From Hirudo medicinalis (lineage: Eukaryota > Annelida > Clitellata > Hirudinida > Hirudinidae), in NCBI GenBank assembly GCA_011800805.1, contig MPNW01000346.1:88474-140293 (forward strand): a DNA stretch of 51,820 nt, given 5' to 3'. Under the pieces are notes generated by a model. The model worked only from the letters and a program-made list of their open reading frames with translations. It searched no databases and was not told the DNA's origin. Positions 36,960-50,390 of this stretch are shown here, in pieces; positions within the stretch are counted from its first letter, which is position 1; every line of letters begins with the position of its first letter. The position numbers were made by a program, and so were the translations under genes.

Positions 36960-37169
36960 CAACGGATCAAGTGGATAATCCTTCTAAGAGAAATCAACAT
37001 AGCATCGGATAATGCCGAGGAGTTCCATAATTTTTTTCTTCTTCTTCAAAATACGACAAAATCTCGAAAAGAGATTCTGGTCGTTTTCGTCGGCATCTTC
37101 TTCTCTGAATTTCGAACGCGAAAATGGTTGAGCCTGTTTTATGCGTTGGACAAGGACCCTGTTAAGTGA
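36960..37169 (+). CDS. Possible terminal exon of an unknown gene
   Basis: After the acceptor GATATTTTAG, 69 codons stay open to a TGA at 37167-37169. The product starts QRIKWIILLREINIASDNAE and holds SEFRTRKWLSLFYALDKDP; it is helical and rather protein-like. If GTGATT at 37166 is a donor, the exon could instead be internal. I do not recognise the family. An antisense frame is also open. Confidence 0.25.
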   Translation, partial: QRIKWIILLREINIASDNAEEFHNFFLLLQNTTKSRKEILVVFVGIFFSEFRTRKWLSLFYALDKDPVK

Positions 37170-37777
37170 TTGGAGGAGCAAATAGTGCAGGGACAATCAG
37201 GAGATTACAGTCGAGTAACCGCTTTTAAGGGGAGATTTAAAGTCATTCAAAGAACAAGTTTATCGGAAATAACTGCCCATTCTCCAATCATTTGGGGTAG
37301 AGATAAAAGGCCTTCCCTGATTGTTAAGTTGTTAAGCCATGAAGCAGAACTTAACTTATTTTGTCTATGTTTATTTCTACTTCTAACAAGAGCAGAAATG
37401 GTCATCAGATATTAACACAGTATAATTATATTATATTAAAATATTATTATTTTATATTAAAATATATTGCATTAAAATAATAGGATATTAATCATTTCGG
37501 AAAAATTTGGCAGTGTCAACATAAGCTTGCCTTCCTGAAAACAAGTGAAATGACACGTCTGCAATTAACTTTTCCTCCTCCCCTTAAGCCACATCAGTCA
37601 CTGGATGGTTGAAGATTTATTTAAAGTGATTGTTCATTCATTTATTTACTCATTTTATCTTTCATTCGTTCCTTCATTCTTACGACATACACTCGTCCAC
37701 TCGACAATCTCTCCTTCCAGTGCTTAGGAAAAGGAAATAAGAATTGGCCTCAGTGAAATAAGGGGAAGCTGGATTCA

Positions 37778-37891
37778 TCACCATCATCAGCATCGTCATC
37801 GTCATCATCATCTTCTTCTTCTTCTTCTTCATCACCACCACCATCATCATCATCACCATCGTCGTCGTCGTCAGCAGCAGCAGCAGCAGCA
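37778..37891 (+). repeat. Compound trinucleotide array
   Basis: Successive blocks of ATC, GTC/ATC, TTC, ACC/ATC, GTC and AGC units run without a break. Each reading frame stays open on the - strand because of the pattern only (Met, Asp or Glu runs). Confidence 0.9.
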
Positions 37892-38769
37892 CAATTATGC
37901 GATTTATGAATTCTAGAGATTATCACCACGACCTCACTATGGCTGGCAACCATCCATCAGGGGCTGAAGAATTAATTGTCAAAAACAGCGGTTTCAGCAT
38001 TCCCTCGTCCCTTTTATATCAATGCCGGTTGTCAACCATAGGCGTGTTCGTACTGCAAGTTCTGCCACAAAGAATGAAAAATTCCTTTCCATAATTCTGC
38101 TTCCGATTGTTTATGCTGCACGGATCGCTTCGCCACTCCGTGCGTTCGCCATGCTGGCTCCGATTCTTCTTTTGTTTTCTTTTGCATTGTTTGGCCGGAA
38201 ATCGATATCACCATCAGGACCCGGATTCACATCGATCACATGATCAGAGAAATCATTTAAATTAATGTTGTTGTTGTGGTTGTTGTTGCTGTTGTCGTGA
38301 ATATTAGATGTCACATTTTCCAAAAAGGCAATTATTTTGCCCGATGAGTGCGATGGACGGAGGTGATTGCTTTCGTCACCAACTTTTAAGTCGATTTGAA
38401 GTTTTTAATCGCAGTCTCGAGAAAAAGTTTCGTTTTGAATTGAGGTCAAATAAATGCAATCATAAAAAGTGAGCAACACGAATGTTGATTGGATGTCAGA
38501 GATAAAAAAAAACATTTTTTTTGCTAACGAGTTGGACCGAAACTTTAATTAAACTGATCGGAAAGTTCACAACAAATTTGTCACTTTCAATCTGCTCGGA
38601 AATAAAATTAAAACCAAAACATAGTTTAATTAACTTTGACTTGTTTTTTGTTATGTTTGAATTATTTTTTTTTTAATTTTTAGAATTGAAATACGCAGTT
38701 ACAAATGAATCCCTTTGAAGTATCACGCCACATCACGCTGTTTTAATTAAAACTGCTTCCAATTTTCAG

Positions 38770-41700
38770 ATAAGACATTCATTTCTTCAATTAATCAAAA
38801 TGTCAACGAACTGAAAAATTGTCAAAACGATTTATCTTCCGTCATGGATAAGGTATGAAAAATCTTTCACTTTTGATCTGAAATAACTCGGTGATTCCAA
38901 AGAGTATTTTTTAATAATTTCTGTCGTACCTGACATCATTAACATAAACTACTTCGTTAATAGTAATGGTTGTACTATCCATAAATCTTATGTACTTATT
39001 TTTATACCTTGGACCTTCCGACAATTGACCACGGACTCTTATCACTTTGGATAACAATCATTGGGTACAATGTTAATTGAAATAATAATAACTTTAGGTT
39101 ACAATATTATTTAAAATAATAATTTTTGGATACAATATTAATTGATACGATATCGAACGATAAAGTCAGATACAGGAAATTCTTGTAAAAAGTTCTGCTT
39201 TGCGATGGCACATTTATATCGCGTCAAATCGAATACTTTGTTGCCTGAACAATTCTGAAGAAATAAAATCTCTGATTACAAGTTGGAAAGGATTTCAATT
39301 CCAAGCACAGGAAATAAACTTGCAACTTGTCACAACTCGGAACACGGACGGTTTCAGAGGCATGCCCAAGCATCTCTTTTAGAGATTTGAACTTTTTTTT
39401 GCACGATTTCATTAAAGTTTCTTCATCTTTTCTGAGAACAAGAAGTTCTTAATTTTTAGCGTGATTTTTTGGAAGGTTTCTTTTACTACCAATTAAATGT
39501 TATTTATGTTTACGGTAATTCAATTCACTTTACGGTAATTCAATTCACTTTACGGTAATTCAATTCTCTTTACGGTAATTCAATTCACTTTACGGTAATT
39601 CAATTTACTTTACTTACGTAAAATCATCAAAACCAATGAATTACAATTTGCATTTAAAAACCCAGCTTTGTAATTTACTGTTTATTTTTGTCATAAAAAA
39701 AGTTGACACGTCGAAGATTCAAAGAACGTTCATTATTCATTATTCATTATTATGAAGTATCTTTGGCACATTAAGATCTTTGGATTGCTGCACCTGATGG
39801 GTCGAGTTATGTTTAGAAATGTTACATTTTGAAAGTGTTATTCAGGAAGTTGGAAAGATAATTGTTTGCGATGAGACCTTATTTATTTATATTCAAAATT
39901 AAAAATGGCAACAAAATGTCATTTGTTGAAATAATTGAGTTCACGAGAGTGCAAAGATTTTCTTGTCCAAGCCTCCGCAAATTGGATTGTAGATAATTTT
40001 GAACCTCGTCTATGTAGGAGACGTTGTAAATATTTGTAAATTATTTGTAATTATTGTAAATATTTCGTTCTTAATAAAAAGTTTGTAAAATAATTTTATG
40101 GAAAAATATTATGCTAATGACTTATTGCATCGTGTGAATGACTTATTGCATTATGTTAATAAACGTTTATTAAAAATTGCAACTTGTCACAACTCGGAAC
40201 ATGGATGTTTCAGAGGCATGCCCAAGCATGTTCGGATGAGATTCACATTTTTAGAGAAATGCAGTTAAGAAGCTTATTTGTACCTCCCAAGTTAATCATA
40301 AATTATGCAAATTTTAAATCCCAATTACTTCCATGAAAATTAAAATTACAAAAAAAGATGAAAACCTATTAAACCAACTTAAACCAATTAAACCTAAAAA
40401 ATATAAATAAGTTTGAAAGGTCAAAATGTTCAAAAAGTACAGATCCAAGTGATGTCGGGAAATGGAATCCCATCCATCAACGCTTGGGTGGTTTTGTGGC
40501 ACTGACACTTCCAGAGTGTCGTGAGGCTGTCGAGCATGTGTAATGAATAGTCTTTCAACCAGAAGACAAACACACGAATTGAAGAACTGGTCACTTGTTC
40601 GATCAAGCGTATCGAATCATCCAAGCAAACTCACTCAGTGAACTATGTGATCTATCAGCGGATGGAAAATTAATGAATTGGTTTCCTTTAAAAAAAACTA
40701 GGAAGGAATAAAGTGAAAACATATTACATGTTTTAACTATTACAAGTAAATTATGAATAATTACGATGGAGTGATGTCACTGATCTCCATGACAACGCAT
40801 GTGAATGCAATCTACATTAAAAATCTCTTTAGTTATTATTTCTGTTTCACCAAGGCTCCATTTACATGTACTTGGATGGAATTCCATCCGTCTGGTTTAC
40901 AAATACAATAATATAAAAATGTTTTGATACTGCAAGTAAAATGTTATAATAACATTTAGTTACGCTTGTTATTGATTTGAGTAACACAATCATCAACATA
41001 ATTATGTCATATTAAGAACCTAATAATTATTTATGTCAATTATAATATTAATATTAATAGCTGCATAAACGAATTTTGTCACGACGTTTGACTCCGTGCG
41101 ATAACGGCCATAAATATCAACTTAATGACACGCGATCAGCCATCAATCGCGGGTCACTTGACAGACGGATGATAAAAGAAGACGATCCAAGGTTGGAGAC
41201 GCCATTTTGTCACGAAAGCGTCAATGGAAAGATGTCATGCATGGATAAGAACTTGTTAGAACTCTCCCCTCCGCCCGTTCATCCCCTTTCTTGCACTATC
41301 ATCTCCATTTCATCCTCTTCTTTTCCATGCTATCTCTCTCTCTCTTTTGGTTCTCTTCCACTTAGGTCGGAGCAGTTAATCTTCTCTTATAGAGGCGTCT
41401 CGTGTTGTTCAATCATTCGTTCCAACCCGAGGCTCAGATACTCATCGTTTCCAACACTCGCTTTGATGAGTGCCTCAAGAGAAAAAGATTACTTGTAAGA
41501 AGAGAAGACATTGAAGAGTCAGTTAACTTTTAAGTTGACTCTAAAAGTTAAGCTGCTTTCTATTGAATGCAGAAGAAGCTGCATTGTGCAGTGTGGTGGA
41601 TAATAAGCTTCAATAGTGAACATTATTTAGTTAATCAATTAACAAATAAAATAGTCGTCAAGATTACCAGTTAATCCGTTGAGATGGTGAAGCTACAGTT

Positions 41701-44700
41701 GATTGTATTCTTTCTCATCCTTCACAAAGGTGGGTCTCAGATTTACCTTAATTATGTTGCAATTTCTGTTTAATGTTGTTATTGTATTTCATTAACAAGG
41801 CAACACCATTTAAACAACTTTCTTGTTCTCGATTATTTTACTCCAATGTTATCAGTTTAAAGTTTGAGAAGGAATATTTGTAACCTTAATTTTTGAATTT
41901 AATTGAGTCAAATTATCCATTAAGTTAAGCAACAATAACAACAACAATAAATATTGATTGATTGTAGCATCAATAAATAGCTTAATCATTATTTATTATC
42001 AATATAGTAATAAAACTTTAATAACAAACCAAATTGTACCAATGCTACCAATAACTATAAATAATAGTAATAACAATTAATAATATATTCAAAACACCTG
42101 TGATTGATCAATATTGATAATAAAAAATCAATATTAGCAATATCAATCTTTTTGGTTGAAATAAATAAATAAAAAAATAAAATATTAATCAATCATAATG
42201 TGTGATAATTAAAGCCGAGTTAGCTTAAAACTGACAGGATGTTCCCAAAAATATTCTAATCGTCAAACATTGAGAAAAAGGAGGCAGTTAGCAAGAGATG
42301 GTCAAGATTGATTAACTCAAGACAAGCCTTTAAAAATGCCATTATTTAGAAGCGTTCCACATGAGCGAACGGAAAGAATCACTACGAACTGCAGACACGT
42401 TCTTTGGACACGCATGGATGGAAATAATTCAGTGAAAAAGTTCCGGTTCCGAATCAGTTAATCTCCGGAATTAAATCCATTTATTCCACTGGAGTCCTAA
42501 CCTGGATGCCGAGTTAGAAAAGTTTGCTATGGTTTATTGGCTGCCTACAGAAACAATCATTACCTCCATGTTTATGGTGTTGGAGGCTGCCTCTTTATGG
42601 TGTTTTAATTCTTTCAGTGAGGACCCCTTGTCGCTCAAGTCATGAATTTTTTTTCTTTGTTTTTCAAGAGAATGCAAAGCAGAAAAGTTTGAAAATATCC
42701 GAGTGTGATGTCTGAAATTCTCGGCGCCTAAATCTCTATTTTTCCAATCTCCAGCTGATTGACGTAATCGGTGAAGCACCAATCGATACGTTCAATCACT
42801 CCATCCTCAAACGGAGAAATGTTGCATGCGTCGCTTCAAAAAGGTTTAAGAAGTTCCAGATTATTGAATGCATCTAACTAACGCAGCACTTTTACTAGTC
42901 TAAGCTAAGCATTGTATTGGAGGTTGGATAATTTATTTAATATGCTAAACCTTGAAAAGCTCTATTTTTAGTTTCGACCATAGATTGCTAAAGTAACAGT
43001 TAAATGAACTAGATAATATCTAGGCCAAAGAGAGCCAGATATGATGCCAAAGAGTTCGCATTCATCTGGATGGAAAAACTTCGTAAAGAATTCCATGAGT
43101 CGACCTATGGAGATTGAGATATAGGGTCGATCCTGCAAAACAGCTGGGATTGAACAATATCAATAATAAAAAAAAAATCACGTCCTTAGATTACTTAATT
43201 TTTAATTTATTTCTACTTTAGTTTCATTAGGGCTCAACATTTTTATGAGTAGAAATGTTCTAACCTTTGCAAAAATATCTTTCATTAACTCGGAATGTTT
43301 TAGTTGCCCAACTAGTCGGAGTCGGAGTCGGATGATTTGGGTTCCGACTCCACAGCCCTGCTAGATAGACATTTTTAAATATTTTGATGCCGAGACCAAT
43401 TAAAAGTTATTTCTGGAATTAATTCTCAACATTAACTTTGACATTGGATATTATATTTCAAAAATTAAACTCTTTCAATTTAAACTCTATTAAGCTCTCT
43501 TCTGAAAAATAGTGTTACGATTTTTAACATTGGTAATTTATTTATTAGAAACTCGATTTTAAAGTTTCTGCTATTCGTGCAAAAGGGCAATAAATTTTTA
43601 TCTCGATCAACTTTTAATGAATCAACACAAGCCTCAGGTGGCCATTTTGTTCTGAATACTTCTCTCGGTTTCTTGCGAGATAGAACGTGGCGTAAATATT
43701 TAATATTTAGTGCAATTTGTGATGTGATAAATTGGTTTGTGAGATGCCACAAATGTTTAGCGCGGAGGCATGGTTATTCATTTGCCCTAGTCTGCTAGTC
43801 TGCTTGAAGTAATGGAGTCTTCAATTTGCCTGTCAGAGGAGGCTTGCCTTATGAAGAACCTATTCGAGTTTGGAAATTATGAATGTTTAAACATGTGCTT
43901 AAGAGTGAACTAATAATTGAACATAAATATTTATTTGCTCCCTCGTTTATGCTCCTAGGGAGTTACTTTGAAAGATTCTCAATGCAATAGAAGGATCCAA
44001 GATGGGTCGTTAATGTTTGCCCTATTTGACAGGGAAATCGATAAAACAACTTTTCGTTATCTCACTTCGGACTGCTCCGAATTATTGAGCTCATGAACGT
44101 GCATTCCATTGCAAGAGCAAATTAATTTTCTTGAAACTGTGGAACAATTTCTAGCGAAGAAAAATAATACTCCAGGATAGTCAAAGGAACTTCAGGAGGA
44201 AAGCTATCGCTCCGAGTTACCTATCCATCCACTCCGACTCTTCCATCGATGGACACTGACCAATATTTCTCCCGCTTTAACTGGCGATCGTAAACGCATG
44301 ATGGCAAAAAACGAATTGCCAACAACACTCGAGTATTTTATCGCCTTTTATCATTTTAAGAGCCCTCAAGTTCTTTGCTTCTATGCGAGAAAGTGTCCTC
44401 CGGGATATTTTTTACATACAGTTTACTTTTTCACCTGAAATTCGAATACTTCTGTCGCTAAAACTTTCAGTTTTTTTTTTTTTTTTATAAAAAAAAGTGA
44501 AAATTGAAGATTTTGAGGAAAGGCAGAAGCAAGAAATTTTCTAAATTGTGCCTGAGTAGTGTACCCTCTAATTGAAATCTAAAACTTAATTTGAAGCTCC
44601 AAGTGATGTTGCGATGCAATTTTACATAAAAATGACTTTAATGGAGAAAACTCGGAAGAACTGTTGTAGAATTTCGGTAAACAAGAGCTTTGCCTCGCAG

Positions 44701-46754
44701 CCTGTTGATGTGTGATCGTAGATTTATTGCCCCCGTATTTGCAGCCAAACATTTTCAGCACGAAATTTTGAGCCACAAAACAAGTCTGTTTACGAATGTA
44801 TGACTCTTTTGTAGGAAGCTTCTGATGTGAAAAGATCAATTCAAGTTTAGATATTTATTCTTCAATAAGCCTTCCCTCCAAATACTGGAAGTTGTGTTTA
44901 TCTGCTTCGCGTTGTTGATAACAAATTCTGTGTGGTTCTTGAAGAACATTCGTCTTTTTAAAACAAACTTCAGGAGTTTAAATCAGGCCTCCCGAACAGT
45001 TTCTCTGATCCTCAGAATATCAACCATCATTAATGCTCAGCAAAAGGTGAGCACGTGTTTGCAAATGGCATCAGGCGTGACGTCATCGACACGTCATCTC
45101 GAAGATAACGGACCGATGGATGATCCAATCGGCAGTCTGTGGCTGAGGGTACTGAGCTCCTCAGTCAACCCGGTGTTTGTCTTAAAAAGCGTGCCTATCA
45201 AAAGGTTTATTCTCGTGAAGAAATTCATTGATTGTGGAGCCTTCTGGAGATGAGCAAATTCATTGAGTTTGAAGTTTGCCCCTCGATGGCAATATTTTTG
45301 TTTTACAAATTTCTTTTTACAAATCTCCAGATTTTAGACTTTTTCCATTTAAAATAAGTTCTTCTTTTCAGTCTGGTAATGGAAAACTATAAAACAAAAG
45401 TTCTTCGTGGGCTGCTAAAGAAATTTCCAGAAAATTGAAGTTAGGATGCCCGCCCATTAAAGTCATTTATTTGATTTTATTTCTTACTTTACTAAAATTC
45501 CTCTAGGATGGGCTTCACAGAAATCGATATGTCGTCCATAAAAGGATTTCGATTCAGTTCACAAGGAACATTTTTATATTTTGATCTAGTGTTATTACGT
45601 TTTATTGAGGTCCAATAACTTCAAGAAATATTTCATTAACTTTGATTCCAAGCGATGTCCATCATTGAAGATCGTCTGGATTGTATTTTCCAGGCTTGAA
45701 TTGATTTCGCATGTAGGTGACAAAAGGATTATGTGAGAGTAATTATTCATCGTGGCAAATATCGGGGTGCCATTGAGGGCACCTACTTTGATCTTCATTC
45801 GATGGTTGTGTACCAAAGCAAGCCATAGAGATGAGAGTTGTGCAAATAATCGCTCCCAATTTTTCCAACCAACTCTGCCAAAACCTGCCTCGCTTTATCC
45901 AACTTTCTATCACTTTATCGTTACTTGATTGTTTCATTGGTTTAAGGTATTTGCATGCTAGTTTTTGTAGAACGGACTTCACAGCGAGAGCCTTGACTTT
46001 AAAATTTCTAAACAGCTTAATAAATTGCAGTTATTCAAAGGGGTTCCCAATTCAGAAAAACCAGTTTTACCCAATCACGTCTTTGGAATTCACCTTGAAT
46101 TACTCCGCTATCCTGGATCTGTCGGCCTTCAACCGATTCCAAACCGTTACTATTTTAAACGATCTTTATTTAGGTAGCTATAGTGACTTCTTGAATTACT
46201 TAGACCGGTGCCCCTTTATTCTTTCATCTGTGTCGGCTTCTAAAACATTTTCTGATCTCAAGTCTTTCTTGATTGTGCTGATCGCATAAGGTTCGTGCAG
46301 GATGATGGTGTGTGCGGGTGATCTATGCCGTCAGTCCTGCTCGTTTCCTGAAAAATCCCGTCAAAACCCCGTTGATTTACCCAGGTTAAACATCATTAAG
46401 TTACAGTCTTATCTCCCAAGGTCAGACGATGTCATCTCAGAACAGGATTTTGGAAATTTCAATAAAATCGTGATTAAAATTTTTATTCTCGATTTTTTAA
46501 AAACTTCAAGGCTTCTACGCGGAGGACTCCAACAGAATCATGAGATGGAAGACGATGATTGTAACCACCCACTCGACTTCAACCCATTTGCGATTATTGG
46601 CAAACAATCTCTTACTTTAGTTTGTTCAAGCCTCCGCACAACAAACATTAATAACAATTACTCTGGTCTGCGAAAGATTGGACAATGGTATAACTCATTA
46701 TGGATATTAAATTTTCCCCTTGCAATTAAGCAAGTGACGCTGGAAGCCTGCTGA
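38770..46754 (+). CDS. Candidate unrecognised gene: chain of five phase-compatible exons
   Basis: Possible exons: 38770-38852 (INQNVNELKNCQNDLSSVMD), 42755-42843 (LIDVIGEAPIDTFNHSILKR), 44974-45046 (SLNQASRTVSLILRISTII), 46031-46173 (NHVFGIHLELLRYPGSVGL) and 46385-46754, ending at a stop. Each has an AG acceptor; the first four have GT donors, and all four junctions keep phase (about 252 codons). No start exon was found upstream of 38770. The ATG exon at 41684 does not fit in phase or order. I recognise no family, and I selected exons by eye, so chance is a real alternative. Confidence 0.25.
39317..39380 (+). repeat. Direct repeat, copy 1 (partner at 40170-40230)
   Basis: TTGCAACTTGTCACAACTCG and then TTTCAGAGGCATGCCCAAGC occur at both places, about 850 bases apart. 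Confidence 0.8.
39508..39612 (+). repeat. 20-base minisatellite
   Basis: Five copies of TTTACGGTAATTCAATTCAC, two with a single substitution. Confidence 0.95.
40170..40230 (+). repeat. Direct repeat, copy 2 (partner at 39317-39380)
   Basis: Matches the first copy over about 60 bases with a few differences (ACATGGATG against ACACGGACGG). Confidence 0.8.
41684..41729 (+). CDS. Possible first coding exon with a signal peptide
   Basis: ATG at 41684 opens MVKLQLIVFFLILHK followed by a GTGGGT donor in phase 1. It is a good signal-peptide start with a plausible 5' leader upstream. No phase-compatible partner exon was identified downstream. Confidence 0.3.
43314..43360 (-). mobile_element. hAT terminal fragment
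   Basis: On the complement it starts CAGGGCTGTGGAGTCGGAAC and continues with GACTCCGACTCCGACT. That start and the GACTCC repeats are typical ends of a widespread hAT group. Only one end is present. Confidence 0.55.
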
Positions 46755-46866
46755 AGCCTTATGACACCTGCTGGGCTGTCATAATTTTTGCTGTCGATGT
46801 GTCACGGGGAACTTTACATTGTGCAACATGATTTTTTCAAAAATGTTTTTCATTTCTTTTTTTTAG

Positions 46867-48453
46867 GAGCAAAAAAGTCCTATTACTTTTGAAAAGTTTC
46901 GACTTTATATTATGATATTGAAATTTTTACTCCTCCAAATAATCAAACATTGGAAGCGTTTTCAAGGAAAACTAAAATACATTGAAAGTGCAAATAGCTT
47001 TGTAAATACATTGATTTTGTTTGAAAGTGTCACCCCAGGACATTATGAAGCATGAAAAATGGAAATAAACAGTTGTGGCGCGTGACAGTCGCTAGGAATG
47101 AAAAGTTGAATGAAGTCGTTCGGACATCAACAATAGTGATATTAAACAATAAAAATATTAAACAATAAAATTTAAACAGCAGAAATTTTAAATTTTCGAA
47201 TTTGCTCATGAAAATGACTAGAGTCTCGATGCAGGATGTGACTAAATAAGTTGAATTAATGTACTTATCGATAATTTAATAATCATGTAATATAATATAT
47301 CGATAACATGGATTGCTTAACTGATATAATAAGCCATAAATTCCGAACTCTGGGGAAAGTATGGCTGGCATGGAAGATGGGGACGCAAGGTAACGAAATG
47401 ATATTCAATTGTTTTAATAATCGTTGAGCCTAACAAATGATTAATGATTGAAATCTGACTTTTAAAATTATTACCTTCAATTTACCTTCAATAAAGTTTG
47501 TAATCTTGATATCAGATATGATTACTAAATTCAACCGATTGTATCATAATTATTTATGACGTCATTAATATAATGTCGATGACGCTGATATAATATTAAA
47601 CCGTTGAAATTAATTAACTTTCAGTTGGTGATGTTAAGTTGAATAAACAAAAGTGCTCTCAGAAATTGAAAAAAAAAATAAGCATTTGGTGTTTGCCAAT
47701 GCCTCTCTAAAAAATTACAAATATTTGTTGAAGAATATTTTGTCGCATAAAAAAAAAAAAAAGTTTGAGTTTGAGAAATTTGAAATGAAGCAGCATTGAT
47801 TGCTTGAAAGAAAGAAAGGAGAATTTCCTGAGAAGCCCAGAATGTTTGTAGAGGTCAAACGGAACCAAACAATTTTTATTTGCTTCGCTAAACTTTACAA
47901 GAAATATTCCCGGGTCTCACACCGCAGGGCTTCGAATTTGTAAACATCACATCACATCACTAAAGCCGTTGGTTGCAAAGTTTTGTCGTTGAAGTTTGAA
48001 TTCCTGTGTAAATATTGTTACTTGCTCGTTTATTGGAAGGTTTCTTGTAGAGGGATGTTGTTGATTTTGTAACTTCTCGAAAATAAAATCTGAATTTTAA
48101 AGAGTTTTTGAGTAAACATTCCCGTCATAAAATGCAGAAATACAAATGTCAAAATGTGAAATAACATTGTTATGAAAAATATGGATCTGTAGATGGAATG
48201 TAATGATGCTAATGGACGTCTGAGTCCTTTTCAGCGATAGACAGTTCATTCATAGGTAACCTGGCAACTATGGGAAGCTTTCAGAATAAGCCATAATATA
48301 ATTAATGGATAATATGGATAATAATAAATGGATTTATTATTTAACAATAACTTAATAAAATAAACTGATGTTAAATTGGTCTTAAAAGCTTAAATTAATT
48401 TTTAAATTAGATGAGCATCTAATTTCACGACATTCTATGTTATATTACTTGTT
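46867..48453. other. AT-rich interval, no supported gene
   Basis: After a strong polypyrimidine acceptor (TTTCTTTTTTTTAG, ending 46866) a frame stays open for 62 codons to a TGA. It does not continue the exon chain upstream in phase. Beyond it I see only AT-rich sequence and a CATCA run near 47948. Confidence 0.35.
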
Positions 48454-48802
48454 TTATTATTGAGCCGAAGAAATAAATATGCACATTAAATATCAACAGA
48501 AAAGTAAAATGCCATCGGCTCAAGGGTCAGTCCTAAGGGAGTGATGTCCACTATCGGGACTGCCCAGACCATATTTAAAGGTTGACATTAGTCTTTGGAT
48601 AATAAAAATTAGGCGGATAATAATTAATGAATTATTGAAACGATGGCAACTCGACAATGAATGCTTTAAATATACGATTTTAAACGAAGATGAGTTGGGT
48701 TGCTGGAGCATTGTAGTTGGGATCTGTGAACATATTTTTGGTCCTGAGCATGTGATGGAGTGAAGTTGTATGTTGGTTTTGGCAAAGAACGGTTTATATT
48801 TT
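48454..48802 (-). mobile_element. Dispersed repeat B, copy 2, inverted relative to copy 1
   Basis: The reverse complement is nearly identical to 31970-32330 over about 350 bases, with scattered substitutions and small indels. Its ends show AGCCGAAAATAT and its imperfect complement. No reading frame is conserved beyond what near-identity forces. Confidence 0.8.
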
Positions 48803-50197
48803 CGGCTGATCGGAGTGCAGATCTCTGCATAATTACGTGTGTTATAAGTAATTACGTTGAATTAAATAATTATGTTAAATTACGTCGTCTTAAATATATA
48901 AATAAACTGGTTAATGAGATAATTAAGATAATATTCAACTTGATTGCTGACCTGCATGACCGCTCAAAAGGAAATGCTCTTGCAACACGACATTCAACGG
49001 AGATGATAATGATGGTCCTCACGGGAACAACATGGAGAACCAAACAACGTGGTTCGTCAACCTAATCATTACGAATGCACTTTTTGCGTTACCACCGACT
49101 CCTTTTGATCATTTGCTCTTTAAATAAATTATTTCATATAAATATTATTAAGAATTTTTATTTAATTATTAATATGTTTATTACAATTAAGTTTCAAAAA
49201 CTTCGTAATTTCTAATTTATTGAGCGGCACTCGTCACAAGTTGTCCTTTGTGTGGCTTCAATTGTGGAGTGAGGAGGGTTTCATGGAATTAAAAGTGAAA
49301 TCAGTAAAAATAAGCATTGAATTGAATAATTACGCTTTGCAATTAGACTTTAGGAGAACATTTGTTGAAACTTTCACAATTTATTTCTTAAATAATTATT
49401 AATATTATTTTAACGTTAAGATATCAATGTAATTAATAATATTTTATCTTATATTTCATAATAACAATTATTTTTTAAATACAATTAAAAATATTTTTTA
49501 TTTAAGTTGAAAATATTTTATTTATCTTTTATAAAAGATAAAAGGAATATCTTGATTTTTTTTTTCTTTTTAAAACTTGGCGTTGTTGTTGTTTGCATCA
49601 TTATTAACATAATTAATGTCATTATTCAACACAGATATGTATTTTTAAGACTTAAAAATATTCATGACAACATTGAATTCTGTAATTAATTTCTATATTT
49701 AAAATGTATATATTAAATTTATTAATTATGTAATTGTGTGGGCATCGTTATGATCATTATTAATTTCCTGCCTTTAAACTTAACAATAAAACAGAGTCAA
49801 TAAAACATCTAAAAATACTTTTAAAAAAACTTCGAGCACACGGATGCTCAACATGCACTTCTTCAACAATGAATCAACAATTCATCAACAATGAATCAAC
49901 AAGGACATCTGAAACCAACACAAACCTTGTCGATTGTAAACGTTGGAAAGACTTTGAAATAAAACCTGGTTGAATTCATGCGAATAAATAGATATGTTGA
50001 GGGAATAATCTCTGGAGCACTTGTTGATGGGGTGTCGAGGCACGCAAGGAGAGGATTGAGAATGACTCGACCTTGTTTCGTTTGGAAGACCCGAGAAAAT
50101 TGTCAATTTGAAGCAAATGGAGGAGAACATGGAATAAATGGACGTAAAATAAAGATGAATTCCATGGAAAGTGTCAAGACATTTCAACGTTAAATGT
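48803..50197. other. AT-rich interval, no supported gene
   Basis: Only short AT-driven frames are seen. A small tandem duplication of CATCAACAATGAATCAACAA-like units lies near 49860-49902. Confidence 0.35.
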
Positions 50198-50390
50198 AAA
50201 AGTAGTTCATTTGTGTAGCCCCATAAGCATAGCGTCAGAGGCGCTTTTTGTTAACCATTTATATAGCACTCCTTCCGCTTGTGGCAGTGCAGGCTGGGTT
50301 TCGAACACGACACTTTACGACTTTTGCCATTACCGCCGAATGCAGGAACGTAACCATGCAACCTGCTAACCTATTCGGCCAACCTGCAAA
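50198..50390 (+). mobile_element. SINE-like repeat A, longest copy
   Basis: It extends from TAGTTCATTTGTGTAGCCCC to AACCTATTCGGCCAACCTGC. It contains the shared core GGCTGGGTTTCGAACACGAC. The other copies are at 13010 and 15510. Confidence 0.7.

Larger units (their letters stand above)
35691..38769. other. Gene-poor interval with repeats
   Basis: It holds the hAT-like element at 36359, the possible exon at 36960, the trinucleotide array at 37778-37891 and a GTT run near 38266-38296. The rest is AT-rich with no supported gene. Confidence 0.4.

Noticed and set aside
38234..38323. NPGP motif in a - strand frame (IDVNPGPDGD), like the 2A motif found in some LINE proteins
   Set aside because: The acidic residue four positions earlier is missing, the frame before it is an Asn run from a GTT microsatellite, and no retrotransposon domain follows.
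41076..41498. 140-codon open frame on the + strand
   Set aside because: Composition is Ser/Pro/Leu from pyrimidine-rich repeats; no family resemblance or splice context.
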